39,067 bases of DNA, from IMG/VR virus record IMGVR_UViG_3300045741_000093, positions 1 to 39,067 of that record, one strand, 5' to 3'. Positions 4,721 through 12,743 of this stretch are shown piece after piece. This stretch comes from a virus. Both the position numbers and the translations under genes were made by a program. The number at the start of each line of letters is the position of its first letter. The first letter of the stretch is position 1. Below the pieces are notes generated by a model. That model ran no database searches. It saw only the letters and a list, made by a program, of their open reading frames with translations, and was not told where the DNA came from.

Positions 4721-5325
4721 TCCCACGCGGGCGCTTCCCACGGCCAGAAGCCGTTCAATAACATGTATTTAACATCGTCAAACAGGAATGCGACACCTGC
4801 TATCGTGAGATATCTCCCGCGCGGGGCGGATAGCATAGCGCCTTCAATAGCGTGACCTCGCGGCTTGCTGTCGTGTGGCGAGACGCCCCAGGTGAACGCG
4901 CCGTTTTCATCAATACGAACGACAAGGCGGATAATCGCCTTTAATGCATCGTGCTCGCTTTGTTCGTAGCGGTGGAGTAGCTTCGTCACGGCTTTATCAA
5001 AGCGACCGGGGATAGCGAGATACGGGGTAGACGCGCCGCGATGCCAGGGCCAGCAATAGCCGTGCGTCAGCGCATCAGCTATATCGGCTGTCAATAGCTG
5101 ATGACCAGAGCACATGACGATTGCGCCGCGTCCATAGCAGGGGCGATTGCCGGCCGGCCTGTTTTCCAGCTTCAGTAATTTTACGATGCGCGCTTTCGAC
5201 ACGCCGGCCGCGCGGGCTTCATCGGCCGAGCGCCATCGGACTTGCTCTACAGGGCAGGGCGAAAAATAATCTAGCAAGGCGTCTCCATTCACGGTGGAGG
5301 GTGAAAACTTTCCATTAATTCTCAT
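4717..5325 (-). CDS. Hypothetical protein with two HNH-fold-like half motifs, 202 aa
   Basis: The first gene of the leftward operon. No family is firmly recognised. Two segments share a pattern: one near residues 76-94 (LLTADIADALTHGYCWPW) and one at the C-terminus (FLFDDVKYMLLNGFWPWE). Both resemble the piece of HNH endonucleases that precedes the catalytic core, usually HRLVW-x-x-x-x-G-x-WP, yet no HNH catalytic histidines follow. Residues 33-60 (DEARAAGVSKARIVKLLKL) look like a small helix-turn-helix. A DNA-binding remnant of a homing-type protein is one reading. The ATG at 5325 follows AGGAG with a 7-base gap and a strong promoter at 5364-5392. Confidence 0.65.
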   Translation of the reverse strand: MRINGKFSPSTVNGDALLDYFSPCPVEQVRWRSADEARAAGVSKARIVKLLKLENRPAGNRPCYGRGAIVMCSGHQLLTADIADALTHGYCWPWHRGASTPYLAIPGRFDKAVTKLLHRYEQSEHDALKAIIRLVVRIDENGAFTWGVSPHDSKPRGHAIEGAMLSAPRGRYLTIAGVAFLFDDVKYMLLNGFWPWEAPAWD

Positions 5326-5353
5326 GATGTCTCCTAGCTACTGAGTAACGGCT

Positions 5354-5392
5354 ATCTGACAGCTTTATATCAGATCTATCAGAAAAAATCAA
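5354..5392 (-). promoter_or_regulatory. Main leftward early promoter with dyad operator
   Basis: Minus strand TTGATT (5392-5387), 17-base spacer, TATAAA (5369-5364). A dyad ATCTGACA-N6-TATCAGAT (5354-5375, 7 of 8 matches) is centred between the fifth and sixth bases of the -10, as at three other leftward promoters. Expected start near 5357, giving a leader of about 32 bases to the ATG at 5325. Confidence 0.75.
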
Positions 5393-5400
5393 CACAACAA

Positions 5401-5426
5401 GACAAGCCGAATAATTCGGCTTTGTC
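5401..5426. terminator. Strong hairpin upstream of the leftward promoter
   Basis: AAGCCGAA-TAA-TTCGGCTT, extended by flanking GACA and TGTC with one bulged T. It sits between the divergent units with no clear T run on either side. It may insulate the two transcription units or be part of a structured origin region. Assignment as a terminator is tentative. Confidence 0.4.
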
Positions 5427-5978
5427 AACGGTTCATGCAACGCTTCGTCCCTTGCCGATGCGGGACGCTTTGCGCCCGCCAGGCAGGTGACGGGGCGTAA
5501 CAGCAAAGGGCGCAATCTATGGCCGTTCACAGGTATGACAAAACGCAAGTTTACGGGATTGCAGGGCGAAAAGGCGGGGGAGTGACGTTCGGGCGGATTA
5601 GCTGAATTGACGATATGGCGGGGCCTTCGAAAACTATTCAATGAAATCAATGACTTAGCTGAATTGCAAACTATTATTATTATTATTTTCAAACCTGAAC
5701 GGCCCGTTCAACCCGCCAAATCAGGGCTTCAGGGCATTGCGGGCGGCGCACCCGGCCGATTTGGTGCGAAAACGCGGCGTTCACAACATTCGAGATCGGG
5801 GGTAGGGGGAGCCCCCAAACGATTTGCACAGCGCCGCGCGGGTCTAACTCCACAGTTTTCGGGTCCATCTGAACTTGTAAACCATTGTTTTCTATTTTCG
5901 CTCCGAATATGAACTAGCAAACTTGTGTTATAGCGGCACAAAACGAACCGGAATCTCGTGTTTTCCCGCAGCCGGGGC
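5427..5978. other. Gene-free divergent region with several inverted repeats
   Basis: No convincing gene is seen in these 552 bases. It holds a hairpin CGTCCC/GGGACG (5446-5467), a longer TTGCGCCC/GGGCGCAA pairing (5470-5515), a direct 12-bp repeat TTAGCTGAATTG (near 5598 and 5655), a short ATT microsatellite around 5672-5688, and GGGG-GAGC-CCCC near 5805. A weak rightward promoter-like pair TTGTTT (5885) and TATGAA (5908), 17 bases apart, is also present. Open frames here have no ribosome binding site and no protein-like composition. Position suggests a replication origin, packaging site or regulatory RNA, but nothing decides between these. Confidence 0.5.
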
Positions 5979-6008
5979 TTGACAGTCAGCCGCCCCGCAT
6001 GGCACTAT
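5979..6008 (+). promoter_or_regulatory. Candidate rightward promoter for the late genes
   Basis: TTGACA (5979-5984) followed after 18 bases by CACTAT (6003-6008). The -35 is perfect, the -10 weak. Transcription would start near 6015, leaving the Shine-Dalgarno AAAGGAG (6015-6021) at the very 5' end. The ATG dyad seen over the leftward promoters is not present. Confidence 0.45.
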
Positions 6009-6027
6009 GGCAACAAAGGAGACCACC

Positions 6028-6873
6028 ATGCCCCGGAAGGGAGTTGACCCAGGATTGGCGCGTTCACTGCCCGGCCCGCTCGGCTCGGGGGCGGGACATC
6101 TGCCTGCGCCGCTACCAGCCGGAGTTCTGCCGCCCGAAGACAGCCGCATGTGGCAGTTCGTGCCGCGTGCTGTGCAGCAGGGCGAGGCGTTCATCCAGGA
6201 CGACACGCGGGATTGGTTCGACGACCGAGATCGGAAGATTGTAATCTGCCGGGACTACCAGGATCACCCGCGCTGGATCGTGAACCCTGGGGTGCGGGCG
6301 CGGATGCACAACGCGCAGATCATCGCTGAAATTCACATGCTGGCGCGGATCACAGCGGGTAAGTCGGATGTACCGGCGTGGGTGCCGGCGCGGATGAGCG
6401 TCAAGCAGCAGCAGAGCGACCTGGCGTACCGGCTGACCAAGGCCACCCGTGAGGTGTTCATCAAGGAAGGCAAGGAGGCGCTGGAGGCATTTGCCGACAA
6501 AGCTCCCGGCCAGTTCATCAAGTTCGTAGGGGCAACATTCATTCCGAAGCAGATCGAAGCGAACGTGACCCAGTCGGCCGGGCAGACCATGGACCCGGAG
6601 ACAGCAGACGCGCTGCTAGCGGCAATCTCGGAAGAGTTGAAGCGGCGGCAGGACGAGGCCAAGGAGATCGCCGTGGTTCGCCCACTCGACTATGACGCGC
6701 CTGCCGAGATTGTTGACATGGTGAAGCAGTCGGCCGATACGTTCCACATGGCGACCGAACCAGGCTACTCACCGGGTAGTTCGAAGGCTGGGCACCCGGT
6801 AAGCCTGTCGATAGGGTTGACAAAGGTTGTTGATTTAGAAGCAGATATTCAGTCGGAGGTTGAATGGGAATGA
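6028..6873 (+). CDS. Putative small terminase / DNA packaging protein, 281 aa
   Basis: The first gene of the rightward unit, six reading frames ahead of the large terminase. The protein is 281 residues with a proline- and glycine-rich N-terminus, a central helical section (residues about 95-180) and a polar C-terminus. No catalytic motif is visible. Phage gene order and a predicted helical oligomer-like middle suggest the DNA-recognition subunit of terminase, but I cannot confirm this from motifs. The ATG at 6028 is preceded by AAAGGAG with a 6-base gap; the in-frame ATG at 6007 has no ribosome binding site and lies in the promoter. Its stop overlaps the next start (ATGA). Confidence 0.55.
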   Translation: MPRKGVDPGLARSLPGPLGSGAGHLPAPLPAGVLPPEDSRMWQFVPRAVQQGEAFIQDDTRDWFDDRDRKIVICRDYQDHPRWIVNPGVRARMHNAQIIAEIHMLARITAGKSDVPAWVPARMSVKQQQSDLAYRLTKATREVFIKEGKEALEAFADKAPGQFIKFVGATFIPKQIEANVTQSAGQTMDPETADALLAAISEELKRRQDEAKEIAVVRPLDYDAPAEIVDMVKQSADTFHMATEPGYSPGSSKAGHPVSLSIGLTKVVDLEADIQSEVEWE

Positions 6874-6995
6874 TGGACCACCTGAAGAAGTATGCGGTGC
6901 TCTACGGGCTCGCGGTGTGGACGGTGATCGGAATGTTTACCATGGGCGGCCGGACGGTCGGGGCGAGCAGCGAATACGCACGGGTGCTGCGATGA
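6870..6995 (+). CDS. Small membrane protein, 41 aa
   Basis: A short frame from the ATG at 6870, which overlaps the stop of the preceding gene (ATGA), to TGA at 6993-6995. GGAGG at 6855-6859 gives a ribosome binding site 10 bases away. Residues 9-26 (VLYGLAVWTVIGMFTMGG) form one likely membrane segment, with a basic N-terminus. ATGs at 6864 and 6873 are alternative starts. The next gene again starts with an ATGA overlap, so the chain of couplings supports it being real. No family is recognised. Confidence 0.6.
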   Translation: MMDHLKKYAVLYGLAVWTVIGMFTMGGRTVGASSEYARVLR

Positions 6996-7192
6996 GCGAT
7001 CCGGCGGATGCGCTGACCGAGATGCTGGTGCGGGCGGTGACCGGCGCTCCGGCCCACTTGCTTGCGGATGCGGTAGAGAAGTTCCAGCGCATTCTGGAGA
7101 ACGAACGCCGTCGAGCGCGGGCGGAACTGATACGCCTAGTGTGGCAAGAAGACACTGCGCTTGCGCAAAGATTGGAAGGGAAACTGGGATGA
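6992..7192 (+). CDS. Hypothetical helical protein, 66 aa
   Basis: A 66-residue protein starting at the ATG at 6992 (ATGA overlap with the preceding stop). It is predicted mostly helical, with a basic RRRARAELI stretch following an acidic helix, and looks like a small coiled-coil or adaptor protein. No family is recognised. It is coupled to the next gene by another ATGA overlap at 7189. A role in packaging or regulation is possible from position alone. Confidence 0.65.
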   Translation: MSDPADALTEMLVRAVTGAPAHLLADAVEKFQRILENERRRARAELIRLVWQEDTALAQRLEGKLG

Positions 7193-7707
7193 GTGATGCA
7201 CTGACGAAGCTGCGGGCGGACCCGCGACTGAAGAAGCCGGAAGGTCGGGTGATTGACCGCACGGACCGGATCGAGGCCACGAACTCGGCGGATGCGCGAA
7301 AGGCGCGGCAGATCGTCCGTGAACTGCGCACCGGCTCGCTGCCGCTGATCGCGCAGGCCATCGCCAAGGTCACGAGCGATCTCGGCGTGAAGCACGCGCT
7401 GCAGGAAGCGTTTGAACGTTTCGCTGTCGCCAACGATAACTATATGCGCGAAGAAATTAAACCGCGCGATCGGCTGATTGAGTGGATGGGCGTCGGGCAT
7501 GGCGTCATGCCGCCGCTGCCACCGGGCTCGCCGGAGTACAAGGTCGAACTCGCGGAAGCGTGGAACGCGCTGCTTGCCCTGGTCAACGAGGCCACGAAGG
7601 TCGGCATCCACAAGCCGCACCGAGAACACCCGATCATGCTGAAAGTTGATCTGGAGACCGCCAGCACTCCGGCTATCATCCTGCCTGGCAGCGCGGAGTG
7701 GGACTGA
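7189..7707 (+). CDS. Hypothetical protein, 172 aa
   Basis: A 172-residue protein from the ATG at 7189, whose start overlaps the previous stop. The N-terminal 30 residues are charged (RADPRLKKPEGRVIDRTDRI). The middle is helical, and a proline-rich turn (VMPPLPPGSPEYK) precedes a final helix and strand. I recognise no domain or catalytic motif. It lies between packaging genes and the MazZ-like enzyme, and its stop overlaps the start of that enzyme (TGATG), so it is translated in the same coupled block. It might be an accessory packaging or DNA-metabolism protein. Confidence 0.65.
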   Translation: MSDALTKLRADPRLKKPEGRVIDRTDRIEATNSADARKARQIVRELRTGSLPLIAQAIAKVTSDLGVKHALQEAFERFAVANDNYMREEIKPRDRLIEWMGVGHGVMPPLPPGSPEYKVELAEAWNALLALVNEATKVGIHKPHREHPIMLKVDLETASTPAIILPGSAEWD

Positions 7708-8018
7708 TGGAGGGCAGGAAACTCGACGATGGCAAAGACCCGTGGCACCTGCTCCCGACAGACGCGGTGCGCGGCATTGTGCGAGTTCTGGCCTTTGGTG
7801 CCGTTAAGTACAGCCCGAGAAACTGGGAGAAAGGAATGGATTGGAGCCGCTGTTATGCGGCAGCCATTCGACACCTGACGGCTTGGTGGGAAGGCGAAAC
7901 TAGAGACCCGGAAACCGGATTTTCACATCTGTGGCACGCCGGGTGCTGTGTGCTGTTTCTGATTGCGTTCGAGATGCGAGGCACAGGGCGAGACGACAGG
8001 GCCAGAGCAGATGACTGA
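7707..8018 (+). CDS. MazZ-like dATP/dGTP diphosphohydrolase
   Basis: A 103-residue protein matching the phage family of MazG-fold dATP/dGTP pyrophosphohydrolases (formerly DUF5664), which cut dATP or dGTP to the monophosphate and pyrophosphate. Family features seen: the opening KLDDGKDPWHLLP, the GAVKYSPRNWEKG segment, the RHLTAWWEGE helix and SHLWHAGCC, with the acidic and histidine residues expected to hold metal. In 2-aminoadenine phages the related MazZ supplies dGMP to PurZ, but no PurZ-like gene is visible here, so it may simply shape the nucleotide pool. The start at 7707 overlaps the previous stop (TGATG); an in-frame start at 7698 is less likely. The gene overlaps terminase by 8 bases. 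Confidence 0.8.
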   Translation: MEGRKLDDGKDPWHLLPTDAVRGIVRVLAFGAVKYSPRNWEKGMDWSRCYAAAIRHLTAWWEGETRDPETGFSHLWHAGCCVLFLIAFEMRGTGRDDRARADD

Positions 8019-9462
8019 CCTACGCACCCTGACTGACGACGATCTCCAGGCGCTTCTCCAGCGCATCAACGCGGCCAAGCAGGAGCAGGCCAAGCTGACG
8101 AAGCTGGAGGACTACCGGCCTTACCCGAAGCAGATGCTGTTCCATGAACTCGGTAGCCGTTACCGCGAGCGCCTGTTCGCCGCCGGCAACCAGCTCGGGA
8201 AGACGTACTCCGGCGCGGCCGAGCTTGCCTACCACTTGACCGGCCGCTACCCGCCCGGCTGGAAGGGGCGTGTGTGGACGCGGCCGACATCATGGCTCGC
8301 CGGATCGGAAAGCGGCGAGTTGACACGAGATGGTATGCAGCGCCTGCTCGTCGGCCCGCCGTCGATTGAGGAAGCCTGGGGGACCGGGCTTATCCCGCGC
8401 GAGTGCTTCGCTCAAAAGCCGAAGCGCCGCGCCGGCATCAAGGACGCCATCGACGCGGTCGTGGTCAACCACATCCACGGCGGCCAGTCGGTGGTCCGCT
8501 TCAAGAGCTTCGATCAGGGCCGGTCGAAGTGGCAGGCCGACACGGCGGACGGCGTGTGGCTCGACGAAGAGCCACCCTACGATGTGTATGAAGAGGCCGT
8601 GACCCGCACGAACGCCACAGGCGGCATGGTGTATATTACGTTCACACCACTGAAGGGCATGTCCCAAGTGGTGATGAAGTTCTTCCAAAGCCCCGGCAAT
8701 GACCGTATCGTCGTGCAGATGTCTATCGAAGACGTGGGGCATTACTCGAACGAGCAGAAACAGCGCATCATCTCATCGTATGATGACGCCACCCGAGACG
8801 CCCGCACCAAGGGCATCCCGGTCCTCGGCTCGGGGCGGGTGTTTAATCTGCCGGACGACATGGTCAAGATCGACCCTATCCGCATCCCCGATCACTGGGC
8901 GCGCGTCGGCGGCATGGACTTTGGGTGGGACCACCCGTTTGCCGGGGTCGAGCTTTGCTGGGACCGCGACACCGATACGATCTATGTGACCCGCGAGTAT
9001 CGGGAGACCAAGCAGACGCCCCTCGTCCACGCCGCCACGCTGAAGCAGTGGGGCGGGCTCCTGCCGTGGATGTGGCCGCATGACGGGAACCAGCATGATA
9101 AGGGCTCGGGGGTTCAACTCGCCAAACAATACCGTTCTGCCGGGTTGCTGGTGCATCCATCTCATGTTACGTTCGAAGATGGGTCAGTCGGGGTGGAAGC
9201 TGGCATTATGGAGATGTTGACAAGAATGAACGAGGGGCGCTGGAAAGTTTTCAGCACTTGCACAATGTGGCTGAACGAGTTCAATCTGTACCACCGGAAA
9301 GATGGTTTGATTGTGAAGCTAAATGATGACTTGATCTCGGCCAGCCGATACGCCATGATGGGGCGGAGGTTCGCCCGTTCGCCGAACCGGCGTGTTTCAT
9401 GGACAGGCGACTTTCGCCCGCCCATGGTGACAGCGGCGGGGACTGGCGAAGTCAAGCTGTAA
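8011..9462 (+). CDS. terL: Terminase large subunit
   Basis: The ATP-driven motor and nuclease that packages phage DNA into the prohead and cuts it. The 483-residue protein has Walker A AAGNQLGKT (about 57-65), Walker B VWLDEEP (182-188) and the RNase H-like nuclease with its first acidic residue in GGMDFGWDHP (D303) and a second in MWPHDGNQH (D358). This fits the T7-like Terminase_6 type. The ATG at 8011 lies inside the end of the MazZ-like gene. It is followed at once by the portal block, the usual phage order. Confidence 0.95.
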   Translation: MTDLRTLTDDDLQALLQRINAAKQEQAKLTKLEDYRPYPKQMLFHELGSRYRERLFAAGNQLGKTYSGAAELAYHLTGRYPPGWKGRVWTRPTSWLAGSESGELTRDGMQRLLVGPPSIEEAWGTGLIPRECFAQKPKRRAGIKDAIDAVVVNHIHGGQSVVRFKSFDQGRSKWQADTADGVWLDEEPPYDVYEEAVTRTNATGGMVYITFTPLKGMSQVVMKFFQSPGNDRIVVQMSIEDVGHYSNEQKQRIISSYDDATRDARTKGIPVLGSGRVFNLPDDMVKIDPIRIPDHWARVGGMDFGWDHPFAGVELCWDRDTDTIYVTREYRETKQTPLVHAATLKQWGGLLPWMWPHDGNQHDKGSGVQLAKQYRSAGLLVHPSHVTFEDGSVGVEAGIMEMLTRMNEGRWKVFSTCTMWLNEFNLYHRKDGLIVKLNDDLISASRYAMMGRRFARSPNRRVSWTGDFRPPMVTAAGTGEVKL

Positions 9463-9473
9463 GGGAGATTGCT

Positions 9474-9677
9474 ATGACAGGATTATTTGGGGGTGGGGCA
9501 AAAGCCGCTGCCCCTCCGCCGGTGGTTCAACCGTCGCCGGCTCCGCAGGTGGATGACGCCACCGCCAAGATCAACTTGGAAGACGCAGCAGCGCGCCGCC
9601 AGGGCCGGAAGACAACGATCCTGACCAGCGACAGCGGTCTGCCGAACCTCGGAACAACTAGCCGCGTGGGGCAGTAA
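9474..9677 (+). CDS. Small portal-adjacent virion protein, 67 aa
   Basis: A 67-residue protein with a glycine-, alanine- and proline-rich start (GLFGGGAKAAAPPP) and a basic end (RRQGRKTTILTSDSGL). Small proteins with the same layout, and a TILTS near the C-terminus, are common next to podophage portal genes. T7 gp7.3, a tail assembly protein, has a comparable basic tail, so a head-tail or tail-assembly role is plausible. The ATG at 9474 has GGGAG 7 bases upstream. Confidence 0.6.
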   Translation: MTGLFGGGAKAAAPPPVVQPSPAPQVDDATAKINLEDAAARRQGRKTTILTSDSGLPNLGTTSRVGQ

Positions 9678-9680
9678 GCT

Positions 9681-11342
9681 ATGGATGATGACCGCGCCAA
9701 GACACTGAGCGAGCGTCTTAAGAAGCTCCAAGCAGATCGTGTGAACTTCAACACGACCTGGGAGAAAATCGCGCGTGTCGTGCTCCCCACATCTGTCGGG
9801 TTTACCACAACCTACGCTCCGGGCACGAACCTGAACCAGGACGTGTTCGATAGCACGGCGCAGTTGGCGCTCCCGCGCTTCGCCGCTGCTATTGACACGC
9901 TGGTCACGCCGCAGACCAGCAAATGGCACATGCTTGCGCCGAAGAACCGAGCGCTGAACAAATCGTCCAACGTTCGCAATTTTCTGTCCAATCTGAACGA
10001 TCTCCTGTTCGCCGTGCGCTATGCGCCGCGCGCAAACTTTGCGAGCCGCGCCTACGAGACCTACATGAGCCTCGGGGCCTTCGGTAACGGCGTGCTTTAT
10101 GTCCATGACGCCAGGCCCGGCATCCGCTATGTCTCCGTTCACCTGTCCGAGATTTGGTTCGACGAAGACCACAATGGCGTGATCGACACTGCCTATTGGG
10201 TCCACGAGTACACGCAGCGGCAAGCAGTGCAGAAGTGGGGCGACAAGCTCCCGAAGTGCATCAAGGATGATGCTGACAAGAACCCGCTGAAGAAAGTGAA
10301 GTTCTGCAAAGCTGTGTTCCCGCGCGCCGAGCGCGACACCCGCCGCCGTGACGCCAAGAACATGCCGTTCGCTTCCGTGGTGTTCTATGTCGGGGATGAG
10401 ACGACGATTGTCGAAGAGAGTGGATACCGCACATTCCCGTTCGCCGTGGCGCGATATGTAACAGCTCCTCGTGAAATCTATGCGCGCGGCCCGGCGCAGG
10501 ATGCGCTCTCTGACATCCTGACCCTTCAGGAGATGGTCAAGACGAGCTTGCGCTACGGCCAGCTTGTGACCGATCCACCGTGGATGGCGGTTGACGCGGA
10601 TAGTCTCGACCCGTTCGCCGTGCGGCCGGGGGCAATCAACTACGGCTATCTGTCGCCGGACGGGCAGGACCGCATCAAACCGCTGCGCCCGCAGGGCGAT
10701 ACCGGCTTCACGCTCGAATTGCTGGACCAGCGGCGGCAGGCGATCAACGGCGCATTCTTGGTCAATCTATTTCAGGTGCTCGTCCAGAACGGCTCTGACC
10801 GGAAGACCGCGACCGAGGTCATGCAACTCGTCCAAGAGAAGGGCGCACTGCTCGGGCCTATCGGCGGGCGGTTGCGCACCGAGTTCTTGGGCGCGATTAT
10901 TGAGCGCGAGATTGATATATTGGCCCACGCCGGGGCGATCTCACCCGACAAATTGCCGGATGAACTCCGCCACGACGGCGGGCTCGACATCGAATACGAC
11001 AGCCCCCTGACGCGGGCGATCAAGGCGGAAGAGGGTGTCGGCATCCTGCGCACGCTGGAGTTTGCAGGGCAGATGGCGCAGTTCGACCAGGGCGTGATGA
11101 AGAAGATCAACACCGGCCGCGCGCTGGAGCGCATGGCCGACATCAACGGCGCGCCGCCGGACATTCTGTTCGACGAGGCGGAGATGCAGCAGAAGGCGCA
11201 GGAAGATCAGCAAGCTGCTGCGGCTCAGCAAGCGGTTGTGGCCGCACCTGGCATTGCTTCTGCGGCCAAGGATTTTGCGCAGGCACAGATGTTGTCCGCC
11301 AAAGCGCAGACGTTAACCCCAGGCGCATCAGGAGGAATATAA
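9681..11342 (+). CDS. Portal protein (T7 gp8-like head-tail connector)
   Basis: Forms the dodecameric portal through which DNA enters and leaves the capsid and to which the tail attaches. The 553-residue length and the sequence, including the N-terminal DRVNFNTTWEKIARVVLPTS and the TPQTSKWHML region followed by a long helical middle and an alanine/glutamine-rich C-terminal barrel (QQKAQEDQQAAAAQQ), match the T7-type head-tail connector family. It begins three bases after the previous stop. Gene order (terminase, portal, scaffold, capsid, gp11, gp12) supports the call strongly. Confidence 0.93.
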   Translation: MDDDRAKTLSERLKKLQADRVNFNTTWEKIARVVLPTSVGFTTTYAPGTNLNQDVFDSTAQLALPRFAAAIDTLVTPQTSKWHMLAPKNRALNKSSNVRNFLSNLNDLLFAVRYAPRANFASRAYETYMSLGAFGNGVLYVHDARPGIRYVSVHLSEIWFDEDHNGVIDTAYWVHEYTQRQAVQKWGDKLPKCIKDDADKNPLKKVKFCKAVFPRAERDTRRRDAKNMPFASVVFYVGDETTIVEESGYRTFPFAVARYVTAPREIYARGPAQDALSDILTLQEMVKTSLRYGQLVTDPPWMAVDADSLDPFAVRPGAINYGYLSPDGQDRIKPLRPQGDTGFTLELLDQRRQAINGAFLVNLFQVLVQNGSDRKTATEVMQLVQEKGALLGPIGGRLRTEFLGAIIEREIDILAHAGAISPDKLPDELRHDGGLDIEYDSPLTRAIKAEEGVGILRTLEFAGQMAQFDQGVMKKINTGRALERMADINGAPPDILFDEAEMQQKAQEDQQAAAAQQAVVAAPGIASAAKDFAQAQMLSAKAQTLTPGASGGI

Positions 11343-11344
11343 AA

Positions 11345-11596
11345 ATGGCTACGATTGGACGAAGCAAAAGCGACTACGGTACGGCTGAAGATTATTTTCC
11401 TATCACGCCGAATGACGCAGCAGATTTGAGCGTAGATACGCGGGAAATCGTGGTTGCTGTCGGCGGCAATCTAGCGTTGATGAAAGTTGACGGGACAACC
11501 GTTGTATTGACGTTGCCAGCCGGGCGGTTTGCGTTTCGTGTCCGGCGCGTTTTGGCGACGGGAACGACAGCTAGCGGAATAACGGGGGTTGTGTGA
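11345..11596 (+). CDS. Spike base protein-like, RCAP_Rcc01079 type, 83 aa
   Basis: An 83-residue beta-rich protein. The pattern of a DAADL segment, a short strand-rich VAVGGNLALMKVDG, then VLTLPAGRF and FRVRRVLATGTTASG matches the small spike base proteins first named in the Rhodobacter capsulatus gene transfer agent. Such proteins are found on capsid vertices, where they seat head spikes that hold carbohydrate-binding subunits. Its stop overlaps the start of a lectin-like protein, so the two likely form a head spike pair. The ATG at 11345 follows GGAGG with a short gap. The family call is from memory of the motif and needs a profile search. Confidence 0.7.
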   Translation: MATIGRSKSDYGTAEDYFPITPNDAADLSVDTREIVVAVGGNLALMKVDGTTVVLTLPAGRFAFRVRRVLATGTTASGITGVV

Positions 11597-12462
11597 TGTC
11601 GGTAGGCATTGGCGTTGGCCTGTCATTCTTCGGTAGCCTTTTGACCACCAACATCCTCCCGCTTGACGGGCTTTCCGTAACGGCGGCGTTCAGCCTGCGC
11701 AAGGTACGCACGGCACACACCGGTGCAGCCATTCGCGTGCGGCGGTCATCCGATAACTTTGAGCAAGACATCGGCTTCACGTCAACCGGTGGTCTCGACA
11801 CAACAGGTCTTTTGGCGTTCGTCGGGGCGGGTAGCGGTTTTGTAACCGTATGGTATGGTCAGGTAGGTCAGATAAACGCCACGCAAGCCACGGCGGAAAA
11901 TCAGCCGCGCATCGTCAATGCGGGCGTTGTTGAGCAACAGAACGGCAGGCCAAGCCTATGGTTTGATGGCGTGAATGACAACTTGATGGTCTCTTCATCA
12001 ACTATGCTACAAAACAACCCGCAGGTTATATCATCGGTTGTAAATCTACAGGGTATTGGCGCAAACAGCGTTGTCTCTAATGACAGCCCCGGACAATACG
12101 GCCGTGGGTTTGGTAATGCTGGCGGTAGCGGAAACGCTCAGATCATGTTCAATGATGGGTGGTCGGCTGGCACTGTGTGGCCAGTGAACAGTTTGCAGAT
12201 TGCAACCGCGTCTTGGTCAACTTTGAACGTGGAACTTTACCTTCAAGGTATGAGGAATATCAATCGAGGATCACGCGAGACAGGAAACCTAGCAGCAGGC
12301 AATTATATCTGCATCGGGTCTGGACAACCTTCAACACTCTATAGCCCTGCTAAATACATATCCGAAATCATCATAACAAGTGAGAATTGGAATAACCGCC
12401 CAAGCAGTCAAGTCACTCTAGAGAAGAATCAGGGTGCGTATTTTGGAGTTTCTATTGCATGA
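11596..12462 (+). CDS. AbfB/LamG-like carbohydrate-binding spike protein
   Basis: A 288-residue protein resembling the alpha-L-arabinofuranosidase B catalytic-type fold used as a binding module in phages. Diagnostic stretches are FSLRKVRTAHTGAAIRVRRS, GAGSGFVTVWYGQVGQ and a QPRIVNAGVVEQQNG-RPSLWFDGVND run, followed by a ConA-like lectin sandwich. It probably binds host or environmental glycans. Coupled to the spike base protein by a TGATG overlap and placed between portal and scaffold, it is best read as a head spike rather than a tail protein. Catalytic activity cannot be judged from sequence alone. Confidence 0.7.
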   Translation: MSVGIGVGLSFFGSLLTTNILPLDGLSVTAAFSLRKVRTAHTGAAIRVRRSSDNFEQDIGFTSTGGLDTTGLLAFVGAGSGFVTVWYGQVGQINATQATAENQPRIVNAGVVEQQNGRPSLWFDGVNDNLMVSSSTMLQNNPQVISSVVNLQGIGANSVVSNDSPGQYGRGFGNAGGSGNAQIMFNDGWSAGTVWPVNSLQIATASWSTLNVELYLQGMRNINRGSRETGNLAAGNYICIGSGQPSTLYSPAKYISEIIITSENWNNRPSSQVTLEKNQGAYFGVSIA

Positions 12463-12743
12463 TAAGCCCGAAAACAAAAGCTCGGGTCCGTCAGCAGGCG
12501 CTGCGCGCTATGTGCATTGGGCCCGACGGAAAGCTGACTAAGAATGCTCAGTTGATTCTCGCCTACTTGCGGCGCGAATGCAACGGAGACGGGCGATACG
12601 GGCCACCTGTGTCGTCAGTGACAGGAACTATTGATCCGCTCGCGATGGCGCGGGCGGCCGGGCGGCGCGAAATTTTTGACCTTCTCGCTCGAGTGCTGAG
12701 CGTTACGATCGAAGACCGCCATAACTTGGAGGAAAACTTATGA
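12459..12743 (+). CDS. Bbp19-like phage protein, 94 aa
   Basis: A 94-residue basic protein. The layout of a helical start (VRQQALRAMCIGPDGKLT), a central loop and the DPLAMARAAGRREIFDLLARVL end resembles the small Bbp19-type proteins found beside podophage portal and scaffold genes, whose role is unknown. The ATG at 12459 overlaps the preceding stop, and its own end overlaps the scaffold start, so translation is coupled on both sides. Confidence 0.6.
   Translation: MISPKTKARVRQQALRAMCIGPDGKLTKNAQLILAYLRRECNGDGRYGPPVSSVTGTIDPLAMARAAGRREIFDLLARVLSVTIEDRHNLEENL

Noticed and set aside
5315-5912. Long open frames in the divergent region (minus 5315-5692, plus 5607-5912)
   Set aside because: They have no ribosome binding site, low-complexity isoleucine runs and no protein-like pattern; they also cross the promoter.
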